From contig JBBELK010000015.1 of the NCBI GenBank assembly GCA_037783545.1, forward strand, positions 124,001 to 188,000: a stretch of 64,000 nt of DNA. Direction: 5' to 3'. Source of the stretch: Henricia sp. BOLD:AAB3569. Taxonomy: Eukaryota; Echinodermata; Asteroidea; Spinulosida; Echinasteridae. This document shows, piece by piece, positions 35,901-44,672 of this stretch; the stretch's first letter is position 1; each line of letters opens with the position of its first letter. Both the position numbers and the translations under genes were made by a program. The notes beneath the pieces are model-generated. The model saw only the letters and a list, made by a program, of their open reading frames with translations, had not been told where the DNA came from and did no database searches.

Positions 35901-37614
35901 TAAACTGCATATCTTCTCAGTGAAGTACATTTTCTGTCAAACCACCTTTGAACACGATTTTCAAGAAATAGGCCTAACTTGATTTGCTTATAAATAAAAT
36001 ATTGCTTTAACCCACTGCATAGATTTAGGGTTGTATTTTTGTGTGTGTATAAATGACATCCAAACTGAGAAACAATTTGCTGTTATAAAAATGCATGAGT
36101 AATCATCTCCACAGCACAGCAGATATTTCTAAAAAAATTCTCCTACAGGGAAAAAAAATGTGCCATTTCCCTGTCATAAATTTTAAGCAAATTTGATATT
36201 TGTTAGAATAAAGTACATGTATACATCTATCTGTGTACATCCTGTAGTATGCCTCGGGACTCGGTTATTTTCTACAAGGCTCTATCTATCTTCTTATCTA
36301 GCCAATTATTGGCCACTCAACCATAAGACATACCGGTATGCTGCAGGCATTCTGAAATGTCAGGGCCAGTGCCAAGGAAATTTAATTCAAAGAAAGCAAA
36401 ATGAGATAGATGTACTTGTGCAGAAAAAATATTGTGTACATAATACCTGCACGAAGGTGTTGCGTCTGAATATGTAAAGGCGTACAATAATTCTGTAGCA
36501 GTGGGGTTTATTATCACCGCACAATTAATCAAATTTCAAAAAAATTAATTGCTTTTTTCAGCAAGAAGTGCAAGTTTATTTCAAGTACACATTATTTTGC
36601 CCATGAATGTTTGTTTCTTTTTCTGCAGTCTCACTTTTAACAACAAATAAAGGGAATTAATTTTTATTTTTCAAAATGCATTATTTTACTCTTAGTTTTC
36701 ACTGAGAGGCAATTTGCACTAGAGATCAACAAATCTAGTCCCAGAAATAAAGACAATTTTTTTGTATTATTATTATCTAAGTTGAAGTGTAAAAAGGTAG
36801 AAAGAGTTAGTTATTATCAGATTTTATTAGAAGATGTTTAAAAAAAAAAAAAGATATTCCCTAAAAGTACTCAATATTTGGCAATAAAATTGTGATATTT
36901 AATATAATTTATAGCAGAAAAAAGAGACAAATTAGTTTTGGGTTTGCCATGGTAAAGGACAAAATAAAAGCATTTTACAACAGAAAACACTCAAAACTGT
37001 TTATAAAATACATATTGGGAAACAATAATAAAGAAATACAATGCTAATGAGCACATATGTTTTGCAACTTATTTTGAAATTTGCTACATGATAAAGCCTC
37101 ATACTAAAGGATCATAACATAAATGTTTATTTACCTTGGATACACCATCCTCATTTGCTGATGCCTTTTTCTGTAGCTGCATCAGCTGCCACATCTCAGA
37201 CATGGGCTTCATTCCATCCGTTGATGACCGGGCCCTCTGGATCAAATCCTCGTTAGATGGAAGCGAATTCAGGGCCTCAATCTGTGCCTCTAATTTGGAC
37301 ACTTTTTGTTCCAAGTCGTGGACCTCTTTGGGGGATGAATCGGCACTGCCACTGTGTATCCGAATCAAGTCACTTTTGCTCTTTTCCACACTTCTCGTAC
37401 TATCCGAGCTGACCGGCCTTTCAGAGGCCGCTGCTGCCGCGGCAGCCAGCAGTTCGGCCCGGTCGGATTCTTTGAGGTCGGCCCGCACATCGCCGATTTT
37501 CAAGTTCTCAACAATCGCGATTAACAGGGCTCGTAAACCCTTGTAATTCACGATCTCGGGAGTTCCAAGCGACAAGTCCACCAGTTCTAGAAGACTTACT
37601 GTCTCAGAGGACAT
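13472..37614 (-). CDS. QRICH2: QRICH2/C16orf96-like coiled-coil protein with DUF4795 region
   Basis: Predicted 921-residue coiled-coil protein; vertebrate QRICH2 is a sperm-flagellum protein, so an axonemal role is inferred. Coding exons in transcript order: 37135-37614, 33693-33797, 33159-33254, 32636-32779, 28480-28614, 27999-28136, 26591-26761, 24941-25165, 23808-23930, 23600-23674, 22135-22245, 21536-21714, 20472-20534, 20134-20235, 18873-19046, 15460-15507, 15217-15313, 13472-13771. The last is the stop-containing exon. Every junction is phase-compatible: phase 0 up to the 22135 exon, phase 2 for the next five, then phase 0. The N-terminus (LLELVDLSLGTPEIVNYKGL) resembles the family's conserved start and is followed by an Ala run and a heptad region. 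The DUF4795 hallmarks are KADKRALENKVSRTHF, FNCISCDRPLDM, GRPYTTFELEQIR and DGHIYKGRI. The C-terminal exon is Pro/Ser/Arg-rich. The vertebrate paralogue assignment is uncertain. An unrecognised small exon may be missing in the long introns. Confidence 0.82.
14376..14590 (+). repeat. SINE body fragment
   Basis: Blocks CTCAACCACACTTGCTCCAT, GGAAGGGATG and CCAGAGCATTCTTTCGT match pieces of the SINE at 10788 and the fragments at 42305-42790. It lies in the last QRICH2-like intron. Confidence 0.6.
15732..15974 (+). repeat. tRNA-derived SINE (GCCTTATAGCTCAG family), full-looking copy
   Basis: A degenerate tRNA head with A-box (TAGCTCAGCCAGAAGACC) and B-box (GGGTCCGAATCCC) like sequence, followed by about 170 bases of body ending AAGAAATAAATGG. 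The upstream flank also resembles that of the 21227 copy. Confidence 0.65.
16062..16284. mobile_element. GGCCAATTTCAT MITE, copy 3
   Basis: Ends GGGGCCATTTTCATGGTGCT and CAGCGCCATCAAATTTGCCC. It is more diverged than the first two copies. Confidence 0.75.
16328..16530. mobile_element. CpG-rich foldback, copy 1 (family with 57961-58164)
   Basis: 203 bases. The ends AATAAACCCTTTCACGGTTA and TAACCGTGAAAGGGTTTATT are exact complements. The right arm contains CAAGATGGCGTCGATAACCG. The loop reads GTAGCTAATGCACAGTGACC and ends in GCATTCGTATAC. Confidence 0.92.
16585..16885. repeat. Foldback-like repeat with CGCCC/GGGCG words
   Basis: Starts TCGCCCCAAAACCATTTTGC and ends GGGCGAAGTGGTTTCTGGGC, the same motifs as 20768-20941. 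It overlaps an apparent plus-strand open exon (16788-16949), which I do not accept as a gene. Confidence 0.55.
17226..17919 (+). mobile_element. CR1/L2-type LINE fragment (3' end of reverse transcriptase ORF)
   Basis: An open frame of 198 codons (17226-17822) encodes the C-terminal thumb and tail region of a non-LTR reverse transcriptase. Typical blocks are IIHAFVTSRLDNGNSLLYGL, LQNTAARIIT, ILKELHWLPVSQRIIFKLM and APRLWNSLPLDLR. The catalytic palm motif is absent, so the copy is 5'-truncated and dead. After the stop comes a short 3'UTR (GCGCCTTGAGCA, GTGCGCTTTACAAAT) and an (ATT)10 tail at 17889-17919, as usual for this LINE group. It lies in an intron of the QRICH2-like gene, in antisense orientation. 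Confidence 0.9.
18688..18789. repeat. 34-bp tandem repeat, three copies
   Basis: The unit starts TACATCAAGTGAGCTGGTAA and runs through ATTGCAAATGTCTT. Copies 1 and 2 are identical and copy 3 has one change (AAAGGTCTT). Confidence 0.95.
19143..19701. mobile_element. TTAA-type MITE, copy 1 (family with 44673-45242)
   Basis: Ends TTAAAGGGCCTCCTGAAATG and CATTTCAGGGCCCTTTAA, with TTAA at both ends. The interior includes TTCAACTGTGCACAAAGGTT and AACAGCGCCCTCTTTCTGTG, shared in reverse with the 44.7-kb copy. Confidence 0.85.
20321..20425 (+). repeat. A-rich microsatellite and decayed tRNA-like SINE head
   Basis: A run of AAAAAT units is followed by a sequence with tRNA-like arms (CAGCTTGTAAAGCATCTCGC and GAGTTAGAATCCCGATGATG). 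The two ends, ATCATC and GATGAT, can pair. Confidence 0.5.
20768..20941. repeat. Foldback built from 16-17-bp CGCCC units
   Basis: About six imperfect units of the form TTCGCCCCAAAACCATT on the left are opposed by GGGCGAAATGGTTCAGGGCG and GGGCGAAGTGGTTTTGGGGC on the right. A related copy is at 16585-16885. Confidence 0.7.
20955..21110 (+). repeat. Partial copy of the 4140-type repeat
   Basis: Contains GTACGGAGCTGGTTTTTGCT, GGTTGGTTTTAATCATGCAT and ACAGTTTACCAATCATGTA, diverged matches to the 4140 and 40400 copies. Confidence 0.5.
21227..21288 (+). repeat. tRNA-derived SINE head
   Basis: GCCTTATAGTCCAGCTGATA, ATCTGCCCGGCATG and GGTTCGAATCCTG match the tRNA-like head at 50242, but with missing bases in the anticodon arm, so it is not a functional tRNA gene. 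Confidence 0.65.
21735..21975 (-). repeat. Reverse copy of the 4140-type repeat
   Basis: GATAAAAACCAACCTGTGTA, TAAGTCAGCTCAGTACCTC and GGAGCTGTAATACCACAAAA are reverse matches to 4200-4400. It lies in an intron of the QRICH2-like gene. Confidence 0.7.
23992..24132. mobile_element. Foldback MITE (GGCGGCCATGACAG), copy 1
   Basis: Arms GCGGCCATGACAGGGGGCAG and CTGCCCCCTGTCATGGCCGC. The loop contains GTCATGCATGAGTAGG. Copy 2 is at 59906-60049. Confidence 0.85.
24362..24585 (-). mobile_element. GC-rich MITE, copy 2 (family with 1509-1723)
   Basis: Starts TTCGAACACGTGCGAATATG. The inner arms GTGGAAGCAATGTGCGTGTG and GCGCACGCACATTGCTTCCA are inverted. Reverse orientation relative to copy 1. Confidence 0.75.
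25250..25403. mobile_element. Foldback MITE next to a QRICH2-like exon
   Basis: Arms ATAAACAAATACAACATAGT with GGGAAATAGTGAAAA, and TTTTCACTATTTCCCCCTCA with ATGTTGTATTTGTTTT. It begins 85 bases upstream of the splice acceptor of exon 24941-25165. Confidence 0.75.
25411..25756. mobile_element. Foldback MITE (TATACCTCATAAATATTC ends)
   Basis: Arms TATACCTCATAAATATTCTG with ACGGTATTTCAT, and ATGAAATACCACGGCTGCCT with GAATATTTATGAGGTATA. It directly abuts the preceding foldback. Confidence 0.8.
26990..27241. mobile_element. Foldback containing tRNA-like sequence
   Basis: The outer arms AGTGAAAAACAACTTGGCTC and GAGCCAAGTTGTTTTTCACT are exact complements and continue to AAATGTCCAT and ATGGACATTT. 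Next to the left arm lies a 72-base tRNA-like segment on the minus strand; next to the right arm is a T-arm and acceptor half in plus orientation. Confidence 0.85.
27036..27107 (-). repeat. tRNA-like pseudogene with cloverleaf spacing
   Basis: On the minus strand, 72 bases divide as a cloverleaf. The acceptor GGCTTCA pairs with TGGAGCC (one G-T) and the D stem GCTC with GGGC (one G-T). The anticodon stem TCTGC with CCAGA has one mismatch, and the T stem has two. The loop is ACATTAA, with C in place of the near-universal U33. It is more likely a transposon-carried pseudogene than a working tRNA. Confidence 0.5.
28228..28375. repeat. Decayed relative of the 26830 MITE
   Basis: GTTCATACTTCATACGAAAG and ATGACGTCAGATTTACACAA resemble the inner arms of 26830-27356. 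Confidence 0.45.
29891..30061. mobile_element. Foldback MITE (AATAGACTACTAAAGTG ends), copy 1
   Basis: Ends AATAGACTACTAAAGTGTGA and CACTTTAGTAGTCTATT, with inner arms GGTAATTGGGTCTA and TAGACCCAATAACC. A left-truncated relative is at 54589-54701. Confidence 0.8.
30268..30878. mobile_element. Tc1/mariner-type foldback with transposase remnant
   Basis: Arms of about 215 bases run from CAGGGTGTCCATAAAAAAAA to TTTTTTTATGGACACCGTG, flanked by TA. The ~170-base spacer, read on the minus strand, gives RDMRRRCELCIERNGGHVED, which resembles the C-terminal end of IS630/Tc1/mariner transposases. It is too short to be active. It lies in an intron of the QRICH2-like gene. Confidence 0.85.
31151..31857. 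mobile_element. Second copy of the 8644 foldback, split by an insertion
   Basis: TTAGGGGTACAAAAGTGTGA and, after the insertion, TGTCCCCTGTTACACCTGAT up to CCTAATTTATAGAAAGACCC match 8644-8890 almost base for base. The left terminus is lost. Confidence 0.9.
31181..31650. mobile_element. PIF/Harbinger-like MITE nested in another MITE
   Basis: 470 bases with ends GGCTGCGTTCGGGC and GCCCGAACGCAGCC. It is flanked by a 3-base TTA duplication (31178-31180 and 31651-31653). The intact element at 8644 shows only one TTG at this point, confirming the duplication. Its interior is CpG-rich. Confidence 0.9.
32910..33055 (-). repeat. GACTTGTG-rich repeat, copy 1
   Basis: GGGACTTGTGTAGTGGACTT and GTGAAGGCTTGTGAGGACTC are the reverse complement of the block at 43190-43260. 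Confidence 0.65.
34511..34952. mobile_element. Foldback MITE rich in ACTAGT
   Basis: Ends GGGGTCGAAATTAACTTG and AGTGCTAATTTCGACCCC. Many CACTAGT, GGACTAGT and CTAGTCCG words occur in both arms. Confidence 0.8.
35185..35290 (-). repeat. Repeat shared with 52120-52235
   Basis: The minus strand carries TTTATGCCATTCTCTCCTAC, GATTCTGCACTTAACACCTG and GCATGCACCCGGTCCTATAC, similar to the plus strand near 52150-52220. Confidence 0.5.
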
Positions 37615-38692
37615 GTTTAGTTGTCTTTCTCATCCACAAGCAAAGTGTAAAATGGTGGTACGATTGACTGAATTGTTGACTGTTTTGTGGTTATGTTGCC
37701 CTGCGCTGCTTGCAAATGCGCGCACGTCGCACCCGGCCCACTCGTTGCCACGGTCGCTCAGGCGGCCGAGTGCTTGCCTCGGGATTCCGTTGGCAACAAC
37801 AATAATCTTGCCTAATATTTAGCCTTGTATAAAGTACGACCCACTCTTAATGCATTGCTCTAACAAAGAAACTGTAAAACAAAGTAAACGGAACAGATTT
37901 AACCCCAAAGTTTGCAATAAACATTCATTTCTCAGTCGCCGAATTACTTCCTAGCAACCACTGCCCCCAAAATTTACATAAGGCATGCTTCATAACCTTT
38001 GACCTTACAATGATGGCAAGATGGCGACCTCCATGCAGCGAAAATTTCGAGTGATGCATCGGACTCGTTAAATGATTGTGCTTCCATCAGAGTAAAGGGC
38101 ATTTACTGAAATCGGGTGTTTTAATTTGAAGCACTGTACTGTAGGCATATAGCTTTTGTGGCTGTTTATGTTTATATTGAAGTGTGATGTTGCAAACTGA
38201 AAGAGGAATGTCGGAACTTCCCGTTGCGTTGGCGCGTGTTGGGACAACTCGCGGATCCAGACAACTCGACTGTTGGGAAAACTAGACTCGAGAGTCGAGG
38301 AGGCAGCTTGAGACAACTCGACCGCCATTCGCATGATACACAGATTAAAATTATGCACGATATATAAATTTAAATTATGGGAAAGGGAAAGAACAACTCA
38401 GTGGGACCTTAGTATTAAAAACAAAATATATAATTTTTCCATCTTAATTTTGTGTTTTTGTCATTAAATTATTCAAACTAACATTTTTACACAGTTTAGG
38501 CCTATAAAAAGCCAAATCCTCGATGTCCGTGCATTGTAATGTGATTTTAGGAGTGAAAAACATTTAACAATTTACTTGAAAGTACTTTTTCTGTCCTGTT
38601 CCATACGGCATTTTAGTGGCGACCAGTGAATGGAATTCATGCCAAAAATTATGCATTATTAAAAAATGTTCAATGTATTTTTTCTCTTTCAG
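37615..38692. promoter_or_regulatory. Divergent promoter region, QRICH2-like and ECSIT
   Basis: About 1.1 kb separates the two start codons, which point away from each other. The QRICH2-proximal part (37680-37800) is GC- and CpG-rich. At 38017-38026 is CAAGATGGCG, a close match to the YY1 core often found at animal transcription starts. It is a plausible first-exon start for ECSIT, whose coding exon begins only at 38693. A 16-codon ORF starts in this motif and ends at 38070; it may be upstream leader. Confidence 0.55.
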
Positions 38693-38719
38693 ATTTTGTA
38701 AGCAAAAATAGATGCAGTG

Positions 38720-41700
38720 ATGATGACCATTAAACTCCTCAACAAAGCCCTGTCCTGTCTGTCTGCCAGAGCACTGATGCAAGCTTCAAGAGTTGTCCAG
38801 CAGCACTCTCTCCTCAGTATAAACATCATGGTAATCTTAGCTATGGTGCCATCTTCAATAAGATATGTAAAGTTGAAACACATTGGTCCCTGTACACCGG
38901 AGTCAATTTTGACCAGGGCTACATTTTGTAGGAATGAAGAAATATTGCAGTTTGTGTCTGAACTTCATAATTTATTGTATTTTTGTTAGACCTAATTCAA
39001 ACATTGAACTTATTTATTATTTTTGAGATTCAAAATGAGACAAATTGTTGTGACCAGTGATGTTACACTGTTCCTAAAAGACCATTTATAATTTTGTTCT
39101 CTTAATTACAGGACCATACTGAACCCAGCGCACAGCTGCATACGTGCAGACCAAGATATGCCAGTAGCATGGGCCAAGGCAGGAACCAGCCAAGCAGAGT
39201 TGAGACGAGTTCCCTTGTCCTGTCCAAAACCCTGTTTGAGGAAGCAACGCTAGATGATGATAACAAAGAAAGCTTCAAAAATGTAAGCATTCCTGATGAT
39301 TATATAGGTTCGAATCTCGGTCTGGCCCACCCATGGTGCGTGTACCCATGAGCAAGGTACTTTGCCACTCATTGCTTCTCCCACCCAGTAGTAAAATGGG
39401 TACCTGAGAGGGTAGCAAATGTTGACATGTTTGATTTGCCATTGAGGGCCTAATAGTAATAGGCAGCCGGAGCTGTATACTCCCCAAGGAGCTGAGATGG
39501 TATATGGAGTGATTTAATGGAGCCCTATGATCAGGGGTAATGCTAGTAGGCACCTTGATAGAGGTTTCCCCTAATAAATGTCGATATTATTATCATAAAA
39601 ATATTGCAAACTGTATTTATTTTATAGAAAATATTTTCATCCAATTTTAGAAATATTTCCTTTATCTCAATTTCAATATTTTCTAAGTGTGCTAAGGTTC
39701 AGATGCTTATTTAATCATCCCTGTTATTTATTTTGTCATTTGGAATCACGGTTTACTTCACCTTATATATCAAACTCAAAACACATTTATTATTTGTTCC
39801 TTAACCACTAATTACATGCTACAGAAAATACACATTCTGGTTTCTAATTCTGCTGTGTCATAGGTTGTTACAAAATTCACCGAGTTTGACAAACGGCGTC
39901 GAGGCCACATCCAATTTATAGAGACGGCCTTGCTTTACATGAAACACTTCAAAGTGGAAAAAGACGTGAATTCCTACAACGCACTACTCGGTGTCTTCCC
40001 AAAGGGAAAATATGTTCCAGAGAATGTCATCCAATCGATATACAATCACTATCCTGAGCAGCAGATATGTGCCATCAAGGTGCTTCAGATGATGGAAGAT
40101 AACAGTAAGTACTGTAAGGGGGCGGTCTAAAGTTGTCAACATTTTCATGGTTCTACAAAGCGTAGGAAGGGGGAGGGGGGTCAAAGGCATCGTAGGTCTT
40201 TACATGTACTGTAAAATGTTGACATTTCATTGTAGTGACAGAAAAATGTTGATAAGTAGTGTTTCGGGGAAGGGAGGAGAAGGGGGTCTTTAAAAATACT
40301 AATCTCCATAGAACTGTGAAAATGTTGACAACTTTTGACGGTACCTAAGAAGCTTTTATATCAGTCATTATAGGGCAAGTTTGACCTATAACTATTGACT
40401 TAGATAGATTACAGGTTTGGAATACTGTTACAAACAGCGTTGTCTCCATGTGTGGTTGAGGATGTGTATGATAAAAACCAACCTGTGTATAAGTCAGCTC
40501 AGTACCTCGTCCACATTCCAAGAAAATGCCTTTAAGAAATTGTGCCAATTCGCCGTTTTATTTAGGCAGGTTCCCTGACTAAAGCACGAAAAATGGAGCC
40601 ATAATACCACAGTAGTCGGGGGCCTAGATTCAGTCACATGAGGGCGCTCTTTATAAAATGCGTGTACACACGCATTTATATAAATTCATCTTCAATAATC
40701 GTTTTTTACAAAAATATATCTCTGGCAGTCATTGTAACATGGTACCTTTGAAAGTGGTTTTTGTTTTTTTACCATTCATTCATGCACAAAAACCATGCAT
40801 CTATGTGGCTGAAATCTCTACGAGGCAGTTTTATCAACATCTACCTTTAGTCACGGGTGGAAATAATGCCATTTTTAACAGTTTACCAATCATGTACTCA
40901 ATCTTTAATGGTTTTATTTCCAGCGGTATTGCCAAACAGCGAAACCAAAGACATACTCATAGCAGTCTTTGGTAAGAGCGCCCACCCAGTCAAGAAGTAT
41001 CAACGCCTCATGTACTGGTTCCCCAAGTTCCGTAACATCAATCCGTTCCCACTACCCAAAGAACTTCCAACTGACCCCATCAAAATGTCTGAGATCGGAC
41101 TTAAGAGGATTGCCGAGTATGAGGCTGAACTCAAGGTGTTTTATGTAAGTAATCCTATATTGGGGTTCGGGTTTCAGTTATGTTTGCGTCTGTGTAGCAT
41201 CAACAATTTAGTCTATAGGGCGCTTTCACAGGGGTTCAAAAGGTCCCGGGTCACTAGTGCTTGTCTTCCAGAATGGGAGAGAACAATAGAGCCATAGGGA
41301 AATGCAAGTGGCTCTATTGTTCTCTCCTGTTCTGGAAGACCAGCAATAGTGACCCGTGACCTTGTGAACCCCTGGGAAAGCGCCCTATTAGTACACTACT
41401 CACAATAAGTTAGGGAGATTGGTATGTTGTCAATTTTTGATTTTTTTTTTTCTTCAAATGACTGTTTACACCTGTGACAAGGTGTCTGTCATGCTGATAC
41501 AATTGTCTGATCATATACAAAATCATTCAAGTGGAAAATTGCATGCATACCCACAATAAAATATCTGCGTACACCCCACAATATCCCTAAATTATTGTGA
41601 GTAGTATATTTAGAGGCACGTGAAAAGAAGGCAACAGCTTATGTACAAGTATGATGAGATGGCAGAATATAAATTAATATACGCTTAAGAAAAATGCAAA

Positions 41701-43094
41701 ATGTACTCTGACGAAAAGAGCAAGAAGGCTGAGAGATAAAACATATTGTATCGGTCAGTAACTTGTATGACCACCTGCAGCGAGGCTGACTTCACCAGCC
41801 TCTGCAAGAGCCACTGAGGCAGGGTGCGCCACTCTGCCTGAAGTGTCTTTCTGAGTCATGGAATTGGAAAACTGTTTGGGAGATGCACATATGCAGTGGT
41901 CAGCCCATCTTATGCAGTTTATAAATGCAATATATAAATATCTTTTGTTTGGCATGATTCTTAATGTTTTAAAGATATTTTTTTAAATTGAATTCTTATC
42001 AGTTAAACGGCCACTCAGTGGAGACAGAAAATGCCGATTTCATTGCGAACATCCAGAGTCCAGAACAGCGTGAGATATTGGCCGAACATCCTCCATCGAG
42101 ACCGCTCTATGTAGAGGGCGCTTTCAATTTGTGGCTTCGCAGCACCAAATTGACGTACTTTGTTCTTCGTGGTGATTCTCTCTCCCTGGATTATGAGACG
42201 ACAAATGAAGGTTTGTGGGGTGTTGGTTTTTTTGCCTCATTCTTAAAAAAAAATATGCTGCTGGATTGCTAGAAATGTATTGCTCAGAGAAAATAAAATA
42301 CAAGTTTTGGTACCTGTGCCCTTGAGCAAGGCACTTGCTCCATCCTTTGGAAGGGATGTAAAGCCATTAGTCCAGTGTGTTGTGCATGGTGGTATGCTGA
42401 TTTATGACTAATCTCATATCAATAACTTTCTTACGTGGGCTAGAGCCAAACTACTTCTTAGAACCGGAACAGGAACCGGAACCACATGACTAAGACATTA
42501 TTTCTAAACCAAATAACTAAGCCACATCATCATGACGTACTTTGTAGATTCTAAGAATACCGCCCACTGTCTTAAGAAAATGTGTATATTCTAGCACTTC
42601 TGTAATAAAGGTTGCACTTGGCCACATGTACAATACATGATCGTAGTCTGTGTGTAAAGCCGTGTTACAAAAACCCAGCTTTAAACATTGAAAGAATCCA
42701 GAGCATTCGTTCGTGAAGAGTAAGGGGATTCCCCGGTGTCTGTGGCCGTCGGCTGCCAATGGCACCACCCACCTATGTATCTCGATGATTAGGTGGAAGA
42801 CACTTGTAAGTTTCATGCAATTCAGCCTACAGGCTGTGATTTTTTTTTTTAATTTAGCATTTTTGTTTTCAATTTACAGACGCACCTCCGCTGCACTCCG
42901 AAGGCCCGATATTCGCATTGTGCATGACAAACAACAATACACAAGAAACTCTACAAACATGGATCTCAAACCTACAAGAGGAAAATCCACATTTGGCCAG
43001 GATACCTGTAGTCTTCAATCTTTCTAATCTTGTCGAAACACAAGAGACAGTTGGCAGTTTACCTAGCGAGACACACTTGCTGGAAGAAAGATGA
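38720..43094 (+). CDS. ECSIT: ECSIT, complex I assembly and Toll-pathway adaptor
   Basis: Known role: ECSIT works with NDUFAF1 in mitochondrial complex I assembly and bridges TRAF6/TAK1 in Toll signalling; BMP signalling is also reported. Coding exons: 38720-38830, 39112-39282, 39864-40104, 40924-41144, 42003-42210, 42880-43094, giving 388 residues (human about 430). The exon with the start begins at 38693 after a good polypyrimidine-AG, so a 5' noncoding exon is expected upstream. The N-terminus is Leu/Arg/Ser-rich with no acidic residues early on, consistent with a mitochondrial presequence. Family blocks seen: FTEFDKRRRGHIQFIETAL, YPEQQICAIKVLQMMEDN, KYQRLMYWFPKFRNINPFP and LYVEGAFNLWLRSTKLTYF. 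It lies head-to-head with the QRICH2-like gene. GTG at 38717 precedes ATG-ATG; I chose ATG at 38720. No convincing poly(A) signal is close downstream. Confidence 0.93.
39309..39600 (+). repeat. tRNA-derived SINE with LINE-like tail, copy 1
   Basis: GGTTCGAATCTCGGTCTGGC (B box), CATGAGCAAGGTACTTTGCC, GGGTACCTGAGAGGGTAGCA, CTCCCCAAGGAGCTGAGATG and AGGGGTAATGCTAGTAGG, in the same order as at 63034-63345 (reversed) and 55385-55935. It lies in an ECSIT intron. Confidence 0.75.
40400..40900 (-). repeat. Compound copy of the 4140-type repeat
   Basis: The reverse match begins TTACAAACAGCGTTGTCTCC and includes GATAAAAACCAACCTGTGTA. It continues through GAGGGCGCTCTTTATAAAAT to ACAGTTTACCAATCATGTAC just before an ECSIT exon. 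Confidence 0.65.
41216..41388. mobile_element. Near-perfect foldback (TAGGGCGCTTTC ends)
   Basis: 173 bases. TAGGGCGCTTTCACAGGGGT pairs with ACCCCTGGGAAAGCGCCCTA, and the inner arms AGAGAACAATAGAGCCA and TGGCTCTATTGTTCTCTC are exact. It begins 71 bases after an ECSIT donor. Confidence 0.92.
41396..41605. mobile_element. MITE with TACTCACAATAAGTTA end, copy 2
   Basis: Ends CTACTCACAATAAGTTAGGG and CCCTAAATTATTGTGAGTAG are inverted. It shares blocks with 7721-7919. It directly follows the preceding foldback. Confidence 0.85.
41728..41865 (+). repeat. Interspersed repeat shared with 60108-60230
   Basis: GGCTGAGAGATAAAACATAT, GAGCCACTGAGGCAGGGTGC and ACTCTGCCTGAAGTG are near-identical to the 60.1-kb copy, in the same orientation. 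Confidence 0.8.
42305..42790 (+). repeat. SINE body fragments
   Basis: TGTGCCCTTGAGCAAGGCAC and GGAAGGGATGTAAAGCCATT match the SINE at 10788 and 14376. CCAGAGCATTCGTTCGTGAA and GGGGATTCCCCGGTGTCTGT match 14460-14510. It lies in the last ECSIT intron. Confidence 0.65.
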
Positions 43095-43169
43095 TGTATG
43101 TGCTGAATGGGTGTAGATAGCTGTTACTTTGGATTTTAAATTGTGCATTCTAATTAATTAGTTGCTTCC

Positions 43170-43395
43170 AACAACTAAGTCTATCATCAGGATTGTAGTC
43201 GAGGTTATCAGAAGTCCTCACAAGCCTTCACAAGTCCTTCACAAGTCCACCACAAGTCCCTGTGTCTTAATTCAAGTCACAAGCTTTTCAAATGAACTCC
43301 AACAAAGGCATTATTTTGTGCGTGTTCATCCTTTGCTTCTTGTTACTGGACTTGTCAAGGACTTGTGATTTTATTGGCTCTGGACTTGTGATAGA
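43170..43395 (+). repeat. GACTTGTG-rich repeat, copy 2
   Basis: Tandem TTCACAAGTCC-like words at 43215-43262 are opposed by GGACTTGT words at 43348-43390. It is the reverse of 32910-33055 and starts 75 bases after the ECSIT stop. Confidence 0.65.
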
Positions 43396-43409
43396 CTTTG
43401 ATGGACTCA

Positions 43410-43846
43410 ATGCATAGTTCCGAGTTTGCCCAGTTAACTCCGCCCCCTTAGATATTGTTGCTATGCCTCACATGCTATCCCTTAAAATGTCCACACACAG
43501 TGCACAAACCAATGGGACTTTCAACGGAAAACACAGATTCATTGGAGAAAACTCAAAGGTATTCATGTTTCAGGGTCAACAATTATCTTATAACACACTG
43601 AGTAATGGGCCAGTAATACAGGGATGTCATATCATCATGAAATACATGCTTTTCTTACCTTTGAACAGCAAATCGTCCGGCCTTGAAACCAAAAATTCAC
43701 CCGGATCACCGCATACAACACTGTATAAACTGTGTGTTGTTGTGAGGCAATGCACTTTGACCTATGTGGGCGATATGTCTGATATCTGCTAGCTCTGTTG
43801 TGATTAGTCAGCGGGGTCGGTTGATTGACAGGTCGGAACTATGCAT
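43410..43846 (+). mobile_element. MITE with ATGCATAGTTCCGA ends, copy 1
   Basis: 437 bases with exact 14-base ends ATGCATAGTTCCGA and TCGGAACTATGCAT. The interior includes CATTGGAGAAAACTCAAAGG and CAATGCACTTTGACCTATGT, shared with the 45942 copy. Confidence 0.93.
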
Positions 43847-44672
43847 TACAACCCTGATCATTATGTCCTAACTGAATTTAGGTGTCTTAAATTTCAAGTG
43901 TGTCGAGGTACAAGTTATGATACACAAACGTTCATGCAAGACCGACCTTGACCTGTGATGTATTAGTTATAGGTAGAACACATGATTGGTATCATGGAAA
44001 TCAGAAATGTTTACAGATTTACACATAACTTACACAACATAAACATGATGACGGTAGAAAACTTCCCCTGAACGATGCTTGACCAGAGCGCTTTTTAACC
44101 TCCCGACCCCCACTTACCTTATTGGTGTTGAGATTTATATACCATATCATGCCCTATTTTTCTCATTACCATTCTGAAATTTCACACTGTCAATCCGTAT
44201 ATTTTCAAGGTCATCGTCAAAACCCACCAATGTTTTGTAAACTAATTTATCCAGTTGTAGTGATTACACCAACTTTTTTGCTTCCACATCCAAATTGTAG
44301 ATTGCAAATTTCCTGTTTTCTTCCCAAGAATAGTAATTTGGGGAGGTATTTAAATGGTTGTATAAGGTTAGAAATAAATCTGTTTTCTGGACAAATCTGC
44401 CAGTGTAAAGTGTGTGTTCAGTGACAGTGTTTTAATTAATAAATTATTTTAACAAAATGACTTCATCCATGAGTTTTTTATTCTGTGAATACTATTTCAC
44501 TAAATCAAGGTTCTGTCATGAATAAAATCACAAAATAAGTTCTGGAATGTGAAATCGCTCCGAGGCGGATTTATTGAGTTGTCTTAAAATATTTTAACTT
44601 CTTCAAGTCAGTTTCATTGAGTGTTTTTGATTAATGGAAAATATATTATGAAAGTTGTGATATTTTATTTTT

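Larger units (their letters stand above)
33800..37134. other. Large first intron of the QRICH2-like gene
   Basis: The largest open stretch without a recognised exon. It contains the foldback at 34511-34952 and a repeat at 35185-35290. The rest (35300-37130) is AT-rich with no splice-bounded open frame that I could tie to the gene. Confidence 0.5.

Noticed and set aside
38021-38071. Short ORF starting in CAAGATGGCG as the ECSIT start
   Set aside because: It ends after 16 codons with no donor that would join it in frame to the ECSIT exon; more likely 5' leader.
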